A stretch of DNA of 64,000 nt from CAZICM01 sp964537685 (lineage in GTDB: Bacteria > Myxococcota_A > Polyangia > Polyangiales > Polyangiaceae), in the NCBI GenBank assembly GCA_964537685.1, contig CAZICM010000006.1, positions 124,001 to 188,000 on the forward strand, read 5' to 3'. The notes below the pieces were generated by a model. It made no database searches and had not been told where the DNA came from. It saw nothing but the letters and a program-made list of their open reading frames with translations. Shown here piece after piece: positions 44,122 to 52,518 of the stretch. How positions within the stretch are numbered: the stretch's first letter is position 1; each line of letters begins with the position of its first letter. Both the position numbers and the translations under genes were made by a program.

Positions 44122-45816
44122 TTAATTATTGGAAGGATTGAGATTGGCAGTGCGGGGGAGCCGCCGCGCGGCCAGAGGATGCTTTGAGACTTTCTTGTGG
44201 CGCTCGATACCGACCAGTTCTAGTTTGCTCCCAGCTTCTTTACGCTCTCGTTCAAGTTCATGCAAATGTTCCATGACGGTATGATCAATCAGTACGGCTT
44301 TGGAGCAGTCCAGCACCAACTTTCGCGATAGGGGAACGGCCAATAGAAGCGGTTTGATCGACAGCCAATTGGAAAAGATCGCCGCTTCGGGAAGAATAAT
44401 GACCGTTTTGTCTTCCAATTCTTTGGTTACAGGCTTGGCGCTGAACAGAAGGGCCACAGGAACGCCGCGAATCGCATGAAGAACGAGCTTCAGCACAATG
44501 CCCGCGCCAATACCGATCAATAAATCCGTGGCGAGCGTCAATACGACGGTAGTGATAAAAATCGAGAGCTGATCCGGGCCGATCTTCCAAGTCTTAACGA
44601 ACTCCATGGGCGATGCCAGGCGAAAACCGGTGTAGATCAGCATTGCGGCGAGGGCACCCAGCGGGATTCGGTGAACAAGGCCCGGCACCAACGCGATAAA
44701 AACCAGAAGCGACAAGCCGTGAAAGAAGTTGGCCCAGCGGGTTTTGGCGCCATTGGTAATATTCGCGCTGCTCCGCACGATTTCGGTAATCATCGGCAAT
44801 CCGCCCAGCATGCAGGCCAATAAATTGCCCACGCCGGTCGCCACCAAATCTTTATTCATATCCGATTTGCGGCGGTAGACATCGAGCGTATCCACGGCCT
44901 TGGCCGAGAGCAGCGATTCAAGGCTGCCCACCAGCGCAAACATCACAATGAATTTAATCGAGGTGCCCGAAACAACTTGAGAGAAATCGGGGAAGTGCAC
45001 GACCGAGAGCAAGTTATCGGGCACCGCCACCAGGTATTTGGGGCCAACTGTACCGTGAATTCCAAGAATAGAAGCGAATTGGTGTTCATGCTCCAAATCG
45101 AAGACATAGCCGAGCGCTATACCCACCACCAAGACCAGCATCGGGCCCGGAAAATATTTGGCGATATTCGGGGCGATTTTGGGCCAGGTGAATAAAATAA
45201 TTAGACTGCTCAGGCCAATAATGGCAATTTCAGCGTTGGCGTGGGCAATACTATGAGGAATTTCCGCAATTAAATGCAATGGCTCGGTGCCTTGGGGCTT
45301 TACGCCCAGCGCCACATGAATTTGCTTGCTGGCGATAATGATTCCAATCGCCGCCAGCATTCCGTGCACCGCCGATGAAGGAAAGAAATCGCCGAGCTTT
45401 CCCGTCTTTAACACGCCAAACGCAATTTGAATAACGGCGGCCACAACACCTACCGCGAGGGCCAGCGCATAGCCCTTTTGAGCATCGCCCCGGCCAAGCT
45501 CTTCGACCGCGCCCAGCGCGATAACGATTAAACCCGCCGCGGGACCTTTAATCGAGACGCGCGCGCCCATAAACAGACTGACGACCATTCCGCCGATAAT
45601 CGCCGTGAGCACGCCCGAGAAAGGCGGAAAGCCCGAGGCCATCGAAATGCCAAGGCACAGCGGCAATGCGATCAAAAATACAAGGAATCCGCTGAGCAAG
45701 TCAGCCCGCCAATTTTGTTTTAGCCCTTTCAGGCCATCGAGCGGAATCGTGGCTTTCCGCACGGGTTCTCCGCCGCCCTCCTCGGGAACGGGGATATGAT
45801 TTTCGGTGCTCTCCAT
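44122..45816 (-). CDS. SulP-family anion transporter (likely bicarbonate)
   Basis: A 564-residue membrane protein with about 14 transmembrane segments (DLLSGFLVFLIALPLCLGIS and others) and a C-terminal STAS domain (about 460-550, LVLDCSKAVLIDHTVMEHL). SulP proteins carry sulfate, bicarbonate or other anions. The position directly upstream of dabA suggests bicarbonate transport (or Na+/HCO3- symport, as in BicA). It starts at an ATG with GGAGAG upstream and lies 21 bp downstream of the porin gene. Confidence 0.85.
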   Translation of the reverse strand: MESTENHIPVPEEGGGEPVRKATIPLDGLKGLKQNWRADLLSGFLVFLIALPLCLGISMASGFPPFSGVLTAIIGGMVVSLFMGARVSIKGPAAGLIVIALGAVEELGRGDAQKGYALALAVGVVAAVIQIAFGVLKTGKLGDFFPSSAVHGMLAAIGIIIASKQIHVALGVKPQGTEPLHLIAEIPHSIAHANAEIAIIGLSSLIILFTWPKIAPNIAKYFPGPMLVLVVGIALGYVFDLEHEHQFASILGIHGTVGPKYLVAVPDNLLSVVHFPDFSQVVSGTSIKFIVMFALVGSLESLLSAKAVDTLDVYRRKSDMNKDLVATGVGNLLACMLGGLPMITEIVRSSANITNGAKTRWANFFHGLSLLVFIALVPGLVHRIPLGALAAMLIYTGFRLASPMEFVKTWKIGPDQLSIFITTVVLTLATDLLIGIGAGIVLKLVLHAIRGVPVALLFSAKPVTKELEDKTVIILPEAAIFSNWLSIKPLLLAVPLSRKLVLDCSKAVLIDHTVMEHLHELERERKEAGSKLELVGIERHKKVSKHPLAARRLPRTANLNPSNN

Positions 45817-45837
45817 GGCCGGACTCTCCTTCAGCGC

Positions 45838-46764
45838 TCAGAAAAACAATTGGCTTTGAAAAACGACTTGATGGCTCTTGCCCGCGGGCCCGACCAGGCT
45901 GCCCGGGGCGGCCTGGCTATAGCCGCCCGCGCTCCACACGGTTGCTCCGGCTTTATCTTCGGATTTTCTTGCATAACCTTCGGATTGAAGCGAAAAACGT
46001 CCGCCGTGAGCCTCGACGTCCACGCCCATGGCTGTGATCGGAATAGTCTTGACGACGGCGTTTGGATCATCAGATTGGCCAAATACCTTATCGAGATGAC
46101 CATAAGAACCGCTCAATCCGATCGAAATACCCGGACCCACGCCTTCCAATTGAGGGGTTTCGGTATAGGCTGAGCTCCCCCAAGGCGTAAATTCGGCGTG
46201 GGCCATCACCTGAGGGTGATCCTCCAAAGGCTTTGGACTTGGAGGAAGCGCACCGATTCCATTTACATTGGTTAGGGCGACGGCATAATCAAATTGCTTC
46301 CCTGGAGAGCGGCCCAGCAGCATTGCGCCGCGCTGCCTATTGTCGCGAAAGAAAACATTGCTCGGCGCAAACTCGGTGAAGAGCAAGCGCATGGGCGGAA
46401 CAAGGAATTCTCTTGAAAAGGGTGTTAAAAATTGACCGAATCGCAGGCCAATCCAAACAGATGGCTGCCAAGTCATCTCCAGATCGAGCATTTGAGGCGT
46501 ACCGGCGACCTCTGCCTGCGCGAAGTAAGAGATTTGAGGACTGATCACGGTACCCCGCAGCGAGGGGCGGAGCACGGGGACACGAAAGATAGGGCCGGTC
46601 AATTTATCCGATTGGGTAAATTCGACCCGGGCTTGAGCGAGCAGATGAAAGGCTGCCGAGAAGGTTTTATCTTCGCGTTCGACGAAAACGCCTTTATCGA
46701 GCGAGGCTCCAGAGCTTGGAGGCTTCGCCGACAGGGCGGCGAGCAGGGTCAGGGTGGTCCACAT
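45838..46764 (-). CDS. Porin O/P-like outer-membrane protein
   Basis: About 308 residues from the ATG at 46764; an upstream in-frame TTG at 46782 is unlikely. A weak signal peptide (MWTTLTLLAALSA) leads into a beta-barrel of alternating strands (LDLEMTWQPSVWIGLRFGQF, SNVFFRDNRQRGAMLLG) with a terminal FF. This matches phosphate-selective porin O/P-like proteins. As the first gene of the carbon-uptake operon it could admit anions such as bicarbonate into the periplasm. No ribosome-binding site is apparent. Confidence 0.72.
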   Translation of the reverse strand: MWTTLTLLAALSAKPPSSGASLDKGVFVEREDKTFSAAFHLLAQARVEFTQSDKLTGPIFRVPVLRPSLRGTVISPQISYFAQAEVAGTPQMLDLEMTWQPSVWIGLRFGQFLTPFSREFLVPPMRLLFTEFAPSNVFFRDNRQRGAMLLGRSPGKQFDYAVALTNVNGIGALPPSPKPLEDHPQVMAHAEFTPWGSSAYTETPQLEGVGPGISIGLSGSYGHLDKVFGQSDDPNAVVKTIPITAMGVDVEAHGGRFSLQSEGYARKSEDKAGATVWSAGGYSQAAPGSLVGPAGKSHQVVFQSQLFF

Positions 46765-46914
46765 GCCATGGGCATACGGCAATCGCCGTGCCCTGGGATG
46801 CGAGTGAAAACCCTAGGAATTTTGAGGGGATGGCCCAAAGCGGGCGTGTCCAAATGACACAGGTGGGGCGATTGGATACGGGGCGGGGAGCCTAGAGGAT
46901 GATAATGCCTCCAA

Positions 46915-48678
46915 TCATTCCCTGTCGGACGACTCTCCTTTTTGATCTTCATAGTCCATATCGATCTCAAGGCCCAATAGCTTCTCGGCGGGGGATTTGT
47001 CTGTTAGCCGGAGAACGATATGGCTGGATGTGTTAAACAAGGTATTGAACTCTTGTTCCGGCATCTCTCCGCGCATGGCCTCGATCTGATCTTGGTTTAC
47101 GCTTGCGATATATTGAAAGCCGCGGGTGTTCGAGAATTCATAAGCGGTTCGAAATAACTCCGCGCGCATCTTGGGATCGATATCACTATACAGGCGGCTA
47201 TCATGAAAAAGGAAACGTATACTGTGCCGGTGATGCAGCAGAAGAACTGTCATATCAAAACAAAAAATCTTTACTTCACCAATACCATCAGAAGCATCGT
47301 CCTGAATATGGGCCTTGATATCAAAGCGCAATTGGCTTTCTTTGTCGTTATTGCTGATGGTTAGACCACCGGGCTTATCTGGATAAAAACGGGTTGAAAG
47401 CTCCCGGAATTGATCCATATTCCGATCGATGAGGCTTTTTTCTTGATGCAGGTAGTTTGAGGCTTGCACATGGCTCTGGGATATATCGGCTTTAAGCTGC
47501 TGAATCTTTGTTGAATATCCGGCCTTGAGTTCTATGCCCTTTTTCAGCTTGTCTGCCTTGGATCGAAGATCGCTAAGCTGGGCATTCAGCTTGACAAACT
47601 CATCCAGCGCCCCGTGCGCATTGAGAAATTGGAGCTTCCCGTCACGCTCCTTGCCAGCCGCGGAAATATCCCGTTCTTTCCTTTGAAGCTGTTCATTCAA
47701 TGCCGCCCGCTCTTTCCCCAGGCGCACTCTGCGCATTTCCAATAGGCTTTTGTTAAACTGATACACATCGTCAAGCGTTTTAACGACGTTTCCTGGCATA
47801 GCTACTTTTGCTTGGTCATAAATAAGCCGCAGCCGCTCCGGAGGCACGTCGGCCTTCACCTGAAGGCTTCGCTCAATGGCTTCCAACTGATTCTGCAGAA
47901 TGATCCGCTGATTACGCAGATCGTTGATTTTCTTTGAGAGCTCATCGGCTTGCTGTTTTACTTCACCGTAATTCTCCGCGACTTTAAAGCGCTTCAGATC
48001 GGCTTCCAAAGACCGGCACTTATCTTCCAAATCGCGAAGCTGAATTTCAGCGTTGGCGCCATGAAAATAGTCCTTAAGGATGATATCATTTTCTAGGTTC
48101 TTTTGCGCTTTGGCCGTTAGATCGAGCTCCTGCTTTAGTCTGTATTTCTCGTGGATAAGCTGCGTATCCAGCCCAAGCAGGAATCCATAGCGCAGCAGCC
48201 TTTGGAAAGGAGGTTCATTGCTAAGGCTTAGCACGTAGTCCTTATATGCGGCGCTGCCCTGGCGGATAAAACATGGAAGAAGCGAGCGAAAGCTGAGATG
48301 GGGTTGACCAGTGGCTTCGGGGAATGTTTCTTTTAGTAGAAAATCTTTAAATTCGCTGAGTTTAATTTGTTTACCATTCAGTTCTAAAATGGCTTGGCGT
48401 TCTGTGGATCGAGTAACAGTGTGCCGCAAACCGTTGAGCTTAAACTCTAATGTGAACGACCAGCCCGGGAGTTTTTGCTCAAAGGTTTTATTGGTATTCG
48501 AGCCCAGGCAAAAATGAATCAGTGCAACAACCAGCGACTTCCCGACGCCGTTATAGGTATCGCCTTTTTTACCGGTATGATTAGGCTCCCGCTGGCCAAC
48601 GATAAGGGAAAGGCCGCGCTCGTTAAAGTGTATGGGGTGAAAGGTCGGCTGATTTGCCGTCAATGAAATTAGGCGCAT
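46915..48678 (-). CDS. ABC-3C ATPase (DUF2326-type coiled-coil ABC ATPase)
   Basis: A 587-residue soluble SMC/RecF-like ATPase. A Walker A-type motif (DTYNGVGKSLVVALI) lies near residue 42, residues 185-430 form a long coiled coil with a LSKKINDLRNQRIIL region, and the DUF2326-like C-terminus contains the LFHDSRLYSDIDPKMR segment. Together with the two genes before it, it forms an ABC-three-component conflict system in which this protein is the sensor ATPase. Its first 10 bp overlap the middle-component gene. Confidence 0.85.
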   Translation of the reverse strand: MRLISLTANQPTFHPIHFNERGLSLIVGQREPNHTGKKGDTYNGVGKSLVVALIHFCLGSNTNKTFEQKLPGWSFTLEFKLNGLRHTVTRSTERQAILELNGKQIKLSEFKDFLLKETFPEATGQPHLSFRSLLPCFIRQGSAAYKDYVLSLSNEPPFQRLLRYGFLLGLDTQLIHEKYRLKQELDLTAKAQKNLENDIILKDYFHGANAEIQLRDLEDKCRSLEADLKRFKVAENYGEVKQQADELSKKINDLRNQRIILQNQLEAIERSLQVKADVPPERLRLIYDQAKVAMPGNVVKTLDDVYQFNKSLLEMRRVRLGKERAALNEQLQRKERDISAAGKERDGKLQFLNAHGALDEFVKLNAQLSDLRSKADKLKKGIELKAGYSTKIQQLKADISQSHVQASNYLHQEKSLIDRNMDQFRELSTRFYPDKPGGLTISNNDKESQLRFDIKAHIQDDASDGIGEVKIFCFDMTVLLLHHRHSIRFLFHDSRLYSDIDPKMRAELFRTAYEFSNTRGFQYIASVNQDQIEAMRGEMPEQEFNTLFNTSSHIVLRLTDKSPAEKLLGLEIDMDYEDQKGESSDRE

Positions 48679-48914
48679 GGCAGAAGGCGTCCTTCTTTGT
48701 CGATGGTCAGCACACCTATCGCGAACAAGAAGCTAATGGCAAGCAGAACATTTTCCAGCGAAGGCGGCGAAGGGATTTGACCATTTGCAGCCTTCTGGTC
48801 CAAGGCTTCCTTCAGGGCATCCAGTGTCATCGGCGGGCGAAGCGCTTCCAGTACAAATGCACCTATGCCCAGGATACATTCTGATAGGTGGATATGTTTG
48901 GAGGGAAGAAGCAT
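48669..48914 (-). CDS. ABC-3C middle component (MC6-like)
   Basis: An 81-residue protein with the pattern of middle component 6: LLPSKHIHLSECILGIGAFV, then PMTLDALKEAL and a helical end (NVLLAISFLFAIGVL). It probably links the effector to the ABC ATPase. It begins 2 bp after the effector gene stop and overlaps the ATPase gene by 10 bp. Confidence 0.82.
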   Translation of the reverse strand: MLLPSKHIHLSECILGIGAFVLEALRPPMTLDALKEALDQKAANGQIPSPPSLENVLLAISFLFAIGVLTIDKEGRLLPCA

Positions 48915-48916
48915 GG

Positions 48917-50014
48917 CTAGGCTTTCCCGGCCGGAGGTTCTTCAAAGATATCGCAACTCTCAAAATAGAAAGCCATTAAAGCCAATACGGTATTCTGGAT
49001 ATGAGCACTTGCTCCCGTAGGCGTTGCTCTGTGGAGAACTTCGTTAAAGATTTCGGCCGAGCGTTCGGCGGATGCAGGCTTTGAGATTCTGGCGCAGGCA
49101 TCCCAGTAGTATAGCGCAAACACATTTTTAATATCATTGCGGTGAAACTCGCTATTGTTGTGAAAATAGTCTTCGATATGCCCGATATGCAGCCCAGCCG
49201 TATTGAGCCAATCGGCTTGGAGTCCGCGAAGGTGATTAAACTTAATTTTATCTTCAAAATCCGGTACTTCGAGCGATTCAGCGGCCGGCCGTACAGCAGG
49301 AAGGCTGTTTAATAGATGCCGGATGACTTCGTTCAGCGCGCTGAAATCAATTCCAGGCATCAGTGCTGGATTGGGTATATGCTTGACAATAGCCAAAATT
49401 TTGTCGTCGGATAGCTTGAATAACTCGTTTTCGAGGTCCTTGGCCAAATAGACCTGAGCGTTCTCCAAGCCATATTCTTGTTTTAGGCTGGAGAGTGTAT
49501 CCTCGAGTGTGGGCGAAGACCCCCGGTATTTATCATTGAATACAAAATAATACTCCCTTAAAGGAGCGATTTCGCTCCACGGCCCCTTGTCTTTTAGTGT
49601 TTGAAAATCTTCCTTTGCCTTCTTTATCGCATCAGCGGTCGATGTCGCTGGGTCTTCGGGGGCATATACCTGGTAATAACGCCCCAGGGAGGGGATATAT
49701 CCATCATTGCCCCGGTCGCCAATTGGCCCCTGAGGTTTAATTTGCCTGAAACCTTCGTGGGCATAGTTCATCACGCTTGTAAACAGTTGCTCAAAGGCAT
49801 TCCCGTTGGCTTCATGGATGAGGATTTTAAAACGCTCTCGAATCCACGCTTTTTCGTCCCGGCTAAGCGTGGTGCTTTCGCTTGTCTCCATGGGAGCCGC
49901 GGGGGCGCCGGAAGTCAGCACGGGGAGCGCGGGCGCCACGGTTGGCGATGGCAGATCTGGCTGTTTGACCGAAAATAAATCCAGTTGCTTTGGTGAATGG
50001 GCCGGTTTTGGCAT
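48917..50014 (-). CDS. ABC-3C effector with nuclease-like N-terminus
   Basis: A 365-residue soluble protein. After a Pro/Ser-rich start, residues 70-130 have a PD-(D/E)XK-like arrangement: FEQLFTSVMNYAHEGF, then GDRGNDGY (Asp100, Asp104) and RYYQVYAPED, in which the usual ExK is replaced by QVY. Residues 150-365 are helical and probably bind the middle component. By position it is the effector of the ABC-three-component system. Without the canonical lysine, nuclease activity is a guess; a restriction-type activity is one option. Confidence 0.75.
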   Translation of the reverse strand: MPKPAHSPKQLDLFSVKQPDLPSPTVAPALPVLTSGAPAAPMETSESTTLSRDEKAWIRERFKILIHEANGNAFEQLFTSVMNYAHEGFRQIKPQGPIGDRGNDGYIPSLGRYYQVYAPEDPATSTADAIKKAKEDFQTLKDKGPWSEIAPLREYYFVFNDKYRGSSPTLEDTLSSLKQEYGLENAQVYLAKDLENELFKLSDDKILAIVKHIPNPALMPGIDFSALNEVIRHLLNSLPAVRPAAESLEVPDFEDKIKFNHLRGLQADWLNTAGLHIGHIEDYFHNNSEFHRNDIKNVFALYYWDACARISKPASAERSAEIFNEVLHRATPTGASAHIQNTVLALMAFYFESCDIFEEPPAGKA

Positions 50015-50129
50015 AGCTCAGGCTGCCTGTGCGGTAATTGCCGTCGAAAACCCTTCTGAACCTTGAATGAATCACAACCAACAAGAGTTGCCAAGAGCAT
50101 CTTGTAAAATTTTTTCTTTTTTATATATA

Positions 50130-51319
50130 CTACCCCTCTCTCCCCTCTCCCTCCCCCATCCCAAATCGCTCCAGCTTTCTATACAGCGTTTTTCGCTCAA
50201 TTCCCAATATCCGAGCTGCCTGCGCCTTGTTTCCCCCAACCGCCTCCAGCACCTTCCGCATATATTGCCGCTCCACTTCCTCCATCGATGGCAGCGCCGA
50301 TGGATCGTCCGTGGGAATCACAAAGGTATCGCTCGCCTGCGCCGCCCGGACCCGCTTCGGTAAGTCTTCCAGCGCGATCGCCGAATATCGAGATAAGGCT
50401 ACCGCTGCCTCAATGCAATTCTGCAGTTCACGCACATTCCCAGGCCATGAATAATCCAGCAGCGCCCTCGCTGCCTCGGGGGATATCTCTGATACACTCC
50501 TATCTTGCCTCTGGGCGCATTCTTTTAAAAATCCTTGGGCCAATGGCAAAATATCCGCCCTTCGCGCCCTCAATGGAGGCACCTCAATATGCACCACATT
50601 GAGCCGGAAAAACAAATCCTCCCGAAAACGCTGCTGCTCGACCAGCTCCTCCAAATCCCGGTGCGTCGCCGCAATAATGCGAACATCCACCGCGATTTCC
50701 TGGCTGCTTCCCAAAGGCCGTACTTTTTTCTCCTGAAGCAGTCTCAATAGCTTGGGCTGCAAACTCAAGGGCATGTCCCCAATCTCGTCCAGCAATAGCG
50801 TGCCCCCATCCGCGTCCCTCACCAATCCCTTGCGGCTCTCCCGCGCATCCGTAAATGCACCCTTTATAAATCCAAAGAGCTCGCTCTCTAAAAGCGTGTC
50901 AGGCAATGCCGCGCAATTGACCGCAATAAAGGGATGTTTTGAACGCGGGCTCGTCGATAGTGTTCCACGGCACGCCCCGCCGCATGCGACAGCACATCGA
51001 GCTTAACGGGTTTGGTCAGGAAATCGTAGGCTCCCGCGCGAATCGCCGCCACCGCTGTCTCCAATTCGCCAAAAGCTGTCATCAATACAATCGGAATTCC
51101 AGGCGCCCTGCCATGAATGCGCTGGCAAAGCTCGATGCCCGTAATTTTAGGCATCCGCACATCGCTGATGACGGTTTCGATTTCCCCTTGGTCGATCAGC
51201 GTCAGCGCATGATCGGGCGATGTTGTTGAAATAGCTTCAAAATCCCGCGCCAAAAGCCCATCCCGGAGCGCCTGCCCCAGGGCTTCATCGTCGTCGATAA
51301 GGAGTATTCGGCCTTTCAT
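50130..51319 (-). pseudogene. NtrC-type response regulator, deleted and frameshifted
   Basis: The receiver domain starts at the ATG at 51319 (LLIDDDEALGQALRDGL, Asp in VISDVRMP, Lys in FLTKPVKLDVL) and runs into a stop after RARVQNIPLL. In another frame the AAA+ sigma-54 domain resumes near 50945 with KHPFIAVNCAALPDTLL, ELFGFIKGAFTDAR, the Walker B LLLDEIGDM and a Fis-type helix-turn-helix (NKAQAARILGIERKTLYRKL). About 70-80 residues, with the Walker A box GESGTGKE expected there, are missing at the junction. The gene cannot make an intact activator. It overlaps the kinase gene by 4 bp (ATGA). Confidence 0.8.
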
Positions 51320-52503
51320 GCAGAGCCTCCAGGAAGATGGGCGGGCAGATATAAACGAAACACTACACCTCCCGCCGGAACATCGTCGACCACAATAAAT
51401 CCGCCGTGTTCTCTCGCGATTCCCCACGCCATCGCCAGGCCCAGGCCCGTGCCCTTGCCCACCGGTTTGGTCGTGAAAAAAGGCTCAAATACATGGGGAC
51501 GGATGGAAGGATCGATGCCCGGGCCGCGGTCTTCAATCGAAATGCGCACGAATTTGCCCGGGGCCGCCATCGTATCTTCGGGCGGCTGGGCATCGACGGT
51601 GCAGATATGGAGATGGACTTCCCCTTGTTCAGGCGAGGCATCCACCGCATTCATTAAAATATTCGTAATGGCTTGGGAGAGCTGAACCTCGTCGCCCCGC
51701 AGCGTTGGCAAATGCTCTTGTATATCCGATCGAATTGTAATCCCTCTCCGGGAAGCGCCTGGGCCGATTAAATCGATTGTTGTGTCGATCAATTTCTTTA
51801 AATCGATATCGCCCGGCGACGTTTTCATTCCGCGGGCAAAGGTTAAAAGCGCCTTGACGATACGGGTAATGCGTTCCACCGCGCTGACGATGGATTGGGC
51901 ATATTCACGGACTTTATCGCCTGAAACGCTTCCATCCGCGATCATCGAGGCCCGGGCTTCGATGGTATTGAGCGGCGTTCCGACTTCATGAGCCAGGCCC
52001 GAAGCCAATTTACCCGCGGTTGTAAGGCGTTCGGCATGGCGCAATTGATCGAGCGCCCGGATGCGCGCCTGCGTTTCGCGCTGAACGGTATCGCGCGCGG
52101 AAGCCAGCATTTCGCACATCCGGTTCATCTCGTGGCCCAGCTCGCCCAATTCATCGCGGGGCAGTCTTCCAATCGGATAATTCAGATCGCCCAAACCCGT
52201 GCGCCTGGTTTTTTCTTCGAGCTTGCGAATGGGAATGGCAATAAAAAAGAAGCCGAATAAAAACGCGGCGGCCGTAAATGTGGCCGCGAGAATGATTACC
52301 GTGGTCGCGCCGTCCTTGAAAGGAACGTAGGTGATATGCACCTTTTCCTTTGGGTCGTCGGTGGAGAAGGCCGTATGAATTTGGCCATTGGATAATTCGC
52401 GCACGCGGCCGCAATCGGCGCCCCGGTCTTTTTGCGCCGCGGGATCGAGACAGACCAGTCTCGCCGCAATATGCGCATCGGCGGGAACCATGCGTTCTGG
52501 CAC
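51316..52503 (-). CDS. Sensor histidine kinase, N-terminally truncated
   Basis: A 395-residue HisKA/HATPase kinase from a GTG start. One transmembrane segment (IILAATFTAAAFLFGFFFI) precedes a HAMP region, the H-box HEVGTPLN, the N-box NILMNAVDAS and the G boxes DRGPGID and GTGLGLAMA. Full-length relatives have a first transmembrane segment and a periplasmic sensor ahead of this; here the reading begins inside the sensor (ADAHIAARLVCLDPA) with no signal sequence. The upstream porin stop is only 16 bp away, so the missing 5' end has been removed. The kinase probably cannot sense normally, which fits the damaged response regulator next to it. Confidence 0.7.
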   Translation of the reverse strand: MPERMVPADAHIAARLVCLDPAAQKDRGADCGRVRELSNGQIHTAFSTDDPKEKVHITYVPFKDGATTVIILAATFTAAAFLFGFFFIAIPIRKLEEKTRRTGLGDLNYPIGRLPRDELGELGHEMNRMCEMLASARDTVQRETQARIRALDQLRHAERLTTAGKLASGLAHEVGTPLNTIEARASMIADGSVSGDKVREYAQSIVSAVERITRIVKALLTFARGMKTSPGDIDLKKLIDTTIDLIGPGASRRGITIRSDIQEHLPTLRGDEVQLSQAITNILMNAVDASPEQGEVHLHICTVDAQPPEDTMAAPGKFVRISIEDRGPGIDPSIRPHVFEPFFTTKPVGKGTGLGLAMAWGIAREHGGFIVVDDVPAGGVVFRLYLPAHLPGGSA

Positions 52504-52518
52504 CGCCCGGGGTTTGAA

